A stretch of DNA of 64,000 bases from an uncultured Paracoccaceae bacterium (GTDB lineage Bacteria > Pseudomonadota > Alphaproteobacteria > Rhodobacterales > Rhodobacteraceae): assembly GCA_947493745.1 (NCBI GenBank), contig CANLSM010000019.1, positions 1 to 64,000 on the forward strand, read 5' to 3'. The position numbers and the translations under genes were made by a program. Every line of letters starts with the position of its first letter. Position 1 is the first letter of the stretch. Below the pieces are notes generated by a model. It was not told where the DNA came from. It made no database searches and was given only the letters and a program-made list of their open reading frames with translations. Below, one piece after another: positions 61,954 to 64,000 of the stretch.

Positions 61954-62627
61954 TACCGGTGAAGTTCGGCGCCGCGCTGGCGCAGCCAGTCGCGATGAGC
62001 GGTGTAGTCAGGCATCAGGTCCGCCACGGTTTTCCAGAATGCTGAGCTGTGGTTCATTTCTTCCAGATGAGCGACTTCATGGGCCGCGACATAGTTGAGA
62101 ACGTCATATGGAGCCATCATCAGTCGCCATGAGAACATCAGCCTCCCGCCACTCGTGCAGGATCCCCAACGCGAACGGGTGTCGCGCAGACTTATGGCGC
62201 TGGGTGTCTTGCCCAACAGGGCCGAATATCGTTCGACAGCGTCCGCCAGATGCTCTCGTGCCGAAACCTTGAGCCAGGCCGCCACTCGCCTTGAAACAGC
62301 GTCATCACGGTCTGGAACCAGCAGGTCCTGATCGGTCAACCGAACCGTGCGCCCCGATCCCGGCGCGATACGTCTCAGTTGCCCGAGCACCGGAAGTTCG
62401 ACCCCGAACTTGACCTGTGTGATCTCGGGGCCTGACGCGAGACGATCCCGCAGCCAGCCCTCATGGCTTTGTGCAAAACTGTCGGCTTGCCCGAGGGGGG
62501 TGCGCAGGGGAACTGTCATGCGGACCCGGTCACGACCGTGGGTCACCCGCAGAGTCATGCGCTTGGCGCGGGCATTTTCCCGTATATGGACCTCGATCGG
62601 AGGGGTGCCGATCCGGATCGTCCGCAA
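61944..62627 (-). CDS. YgjP-type M48-like metallopeptidase
   Basis: A 227-residue protein of the YgjP/DUF45 group. The zinc motif is HEVAHLEEMNHS near 186-197 (HExxH plus a downstream His), preceded by RWGSCTSGGRLMFSWRL near 154-170, which is typical of the family. The start is TTG at 62627 with a GGAG site. It follows phaZ by 6 bp, so it is probably co-transcribed with it. Confidence 0.82.
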   Translation of the reverse strand: MRTIRIGTPPIEVHIRENARAKRMTLRVTHGRDRVRMTVPLRTPLGQADSFAQSHEGWLRDRLASGPEITQVKFGVELPVLGQLRRIAPGSGRTVRLTDQDLLVPDRDDAVSRRVAAWLKVSAREHLADAVERYSALLGKTPSAISLRDTRSRWGSCTSGGRLMFSWRLMMAPYDVLNYVAAHEVAHLEEMNHSSAFWKTVADLMPDYTAHRDWLRQRGAELHRYQF

Positions 62628-62633
62628 CGAGGC

Positions 62634-63884
62634 TTACTCCACCGATGCCTGATGGGCGCGAATGAACTTGCTGACCCTCGGCTTGATCTCCTTGCGCCAG
62701 CGTGACCCGTTGAAGACGCCGTAGTGCCCGACATCTTTCTGAGTGTAGTGCGACTTGAGTGTCTTCGGCAGGCCGGTCAGCAGATCATGGGCCGCTTCGG
62801 TCTGGCCGATCCCGGTGATGTCGTCCTTCTCGCCCTCGATTGTCAGCACCGCTATGTCCTTGATCTTTGACGGGTCCACCAGCACAGAGCGGTAGACATA
62901 GGCGCCGATTGCCAGAAGGCGTTTCTGGAACACCCGATCAATGGTCTGAAGGTAAAAATCTGCCGTCAGATCCATCACTGCCATGTACTCATCATAGAAA
63001 CGGCGATGGGAGGCGGCGCTGTCGCCATCACCTCGAATCAGATTGCTGAACTGGTCGACATGCGCGTCCATATGGCGGTCGAGATTCATCGACATGAAGC
63101 CGGACAATTGCAGGAAGCCCGGATAGACCTGTCGCAGAAAACCGCGGTTCGGCCAGGGCACAGTCTTGATCACATGGCTTTCAAACCAGCTCAATTTATG
63201 GCTGGTTGCCAGCTCGTTTGGCTGTTTCGGGTTGCGTGCGGTGTCAATCGGACTGCCCATGAGTGTGACAGATGCAGGGCGTGCCGGGTCGTCAGCCATT
63301 GCCATCAGACTTGCCGCAACCATCATCGGCACACCGGGCTGGCATACCGCCATCACGGAGGCGCGCTGACCATCCTGGGCCAGAAGTTTGCAGAACTGGA
63401 TCAGGTAATCGGTGTAATCATCGAGGTCGAAATTGCCATCTGTCAGCGGCACATCGCGCGCATCGGTCCAGTCCGTGATGTAGATATCGTGGTCCGGCAG
63501 CATCGACTGCACCGTGCCGCGAAGCAGCGTCGCGTAATGCCCTGACATCGGCGCGATCATCAACACCTTGGGATCGCTGCGCCTTTTCTTCTTCTTGAAG
63601 TCACGGCGAAAATGCAGGAGGCGGCAGAATGGAAGTTCATAGGCCACTTCCTCGATGACCGGGACGACCTCGCCTTCGATCTCGACCGCGTCAAACCCGA
63701 ACTCGGGTTTGCCGTAACGGCGGGTGGCGTTGATGAACATCTCGCAGGCGGCCGCCGTGTAGCGCGCGCCATAGCTTGGTGCGAACGGATTGAGCGGATT
63801 GGTCATCGCTTCCTGCCCCATCCGTGCCGCGGCACGCATCGGAGAGATTGCCGCATGGGTCATTTCATACGCATGATATAGCAC
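62634..63884 (-). CDS. phaZ: Intracellular polyhydroxyalkanoate depolymerase
   Basis: A 416-residue intracellular PHA depolymerase. The nucleophile is a cysteine, Cys181, in AVCQPGVP, as in Ralstonia PhaZ1. The Asp is in EGEKDDITG near 349-357 and the His in DVGHYGVFNGSRW near 386-398. The start is GTG at 63884 with GAGG upstream; internal ATGs are possible. It mobilises stored PHB to 3-hydroxybutyrate oligomers. In related species phaC lies divergently beside it, which would be just beyond this window. Confidence 0.92.
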   Translation of the reverse strand: MLYHAYEMTHAAISPMRAAARMGQEAMTNPLNPFAPSYGARYTAAACEMFINATRRYGKPEFGFDAVEIEGEVVPVIEEVAYELPFCRLLHFRRDFKKKKRRSDPKVLMIAPMSGHYATLLRGTVQSMLPDHDIYITDWTDARDVPLTDGNFDLDDYTDYLIQFCKLLAQDGQRASVMAVCQPGVPMMVAASLMAMADDPARPASVTLMGSPIDTARNPKQPNELATSHKLSWFESHVIKTVPWPNRGFLRQVYPGFLQLSGFMSMNLDRHMDAHVDQFSNLIRGDGDSAASHRRFYDEYMAVMDLTADFYLQTIDRVFQKRLLAIGAYVYRSVLVDPSKIKDIAVLTIEGEKDDITGIGQTEAAHDLLTGLPKTLKSHYTQKDVGHYGVFNGSRWRKEIKPRVSKFIRAHQASVE

Positions 63885-64000
63885 TGCACCGCCTCATTTG
63901 TTTTTTCTTTTGCCTGCCCGCCGACAGGGTAGACCCCGGTCAGATGGGCTTCAAGAGCATTCAGGGTCATTCTACCTTGATGCTGCAATAGCACATAAGT
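63885..64000. other. Upstream region of phaZ, cut by window edge
   Basis: 116 bp without a gene. It contains TGC/GCA-rich stretches (GCACTGCA at 63881-63888 and TGCTGCAATAGCA near 63981) of the kind bound by PhaR-type PHA regulators. This is a weak visual hint only. Confidence 0.3.

Overview
The window is a GC-rich chromosomal segment that reads like an alphaproteobacterium of the Rhodobacterales (Rhodobacteraceae/Roseobacter type). The evidence is the suc gene order with small membrane proteins interleaved, an E2 subunit with two lipoyl domains, an intracellular PHA depolymerase, many TRAP/ABC/TTT solute importers for organic acids, an Fdh1-type formate dehydrogenase, and GntR regulators with visible operators. 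No rRNA gene, intact tRNA, insertion sequence or CRISPR array was seen. The only mobile-element hints are a degenerate tRNA 3' end and a toxin-gene remnant that bracket a small patch at 21.7-24.5 kb.

Layout. (1) 1-13.0 kb is an oxalate/formate C1 block. On the minus strand, a SucCD-like acyl-CoA ligase pair is followed by a GntR regulator, oxalyl-CoA decarboxylase, formyl-CoA transferase, a stand-alone 10-formyl-THF-hydrolase-like protein and the 5' end of formate-THF ligase, which runs off the left edge. On the plus strand lie a LysR regulator and a two-subunit NAD-dependent formate dehydrogenase with a small exported protein inserted between its genes. (2) 13.0-13.8 kb has no gene but carries a strong minus-strand terminator. 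(3) 13.8-19.8 kb is a glycerol-type ABC importer (glpVSTPQU order). (4) 19.8-21.7 kb holds a BlaI/M56-peptidase pair and a small HAD phosphatase. (5) 21.7-24.5 kb is an accessory patch: tRNA 3' fragment, ECF sigma with a cupin partner, an unknown membrane protein and a ParE-like remnant. (6) 24.5-29.0 kb is a tripartite tricarboxylate transporter with AtuA and DUF4387 proteins. (7) 29.2-31.9 kb is a five-gene operon (LysE exporter, aldo/keto reductase, small proteins, DinB). (8) 32.0-34.5 kb is an IlvD/Edd sugar-acid dehydratase with an SDR. (9) 34.6-49.5 kb is a large sugar-acid catabolic region: an eleven-gene minus-strand unit headed by a TRAP transporter, a divergent GNAT-GntR-FAA hydrolase unit, and a 2-hydroxyacid dehydrogenase. 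(10) 51.3-60.6 kb is the TCA-cycle cluster sucC-x-sucD-sucA-sucB-x-lpd, with a GntR gene facing it. (11) 61.4-64.0 kb holds an SH3 protein, a YgjP-type metalloprotease and PhaZ.

How the parts work together. The left block should convert oxalate to oxalyl-CoA, then formyl-CoA and CO2, then formate. Formate can be oxidised to CO2 with NADH (Fdh1) or pushed onto tetrahydrofolate (Fhs), so one locus can serve both energy and C1 assimilation. The sugar-acid region encodes import, three mechanistically different dehydratases, several dehydrogenases and an FAA-type hydrolase. This fits a non-phosphorylative route ending in pyruvate plus a 2-hydroxy acid, which would feed the TCA genes at the right.

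Two regulatory circuits can be read from the sequence. TGGT-N2-ACCA operators sit at the oxalate ligase promoter, at the oxalate GntR gene and at the head of the TRAP operon. TTGTGATCACAA-type operators sit at the sucC promoter (two copies, 21 bp apart) and directly before the GntR gene at the far end of the suc cluster.
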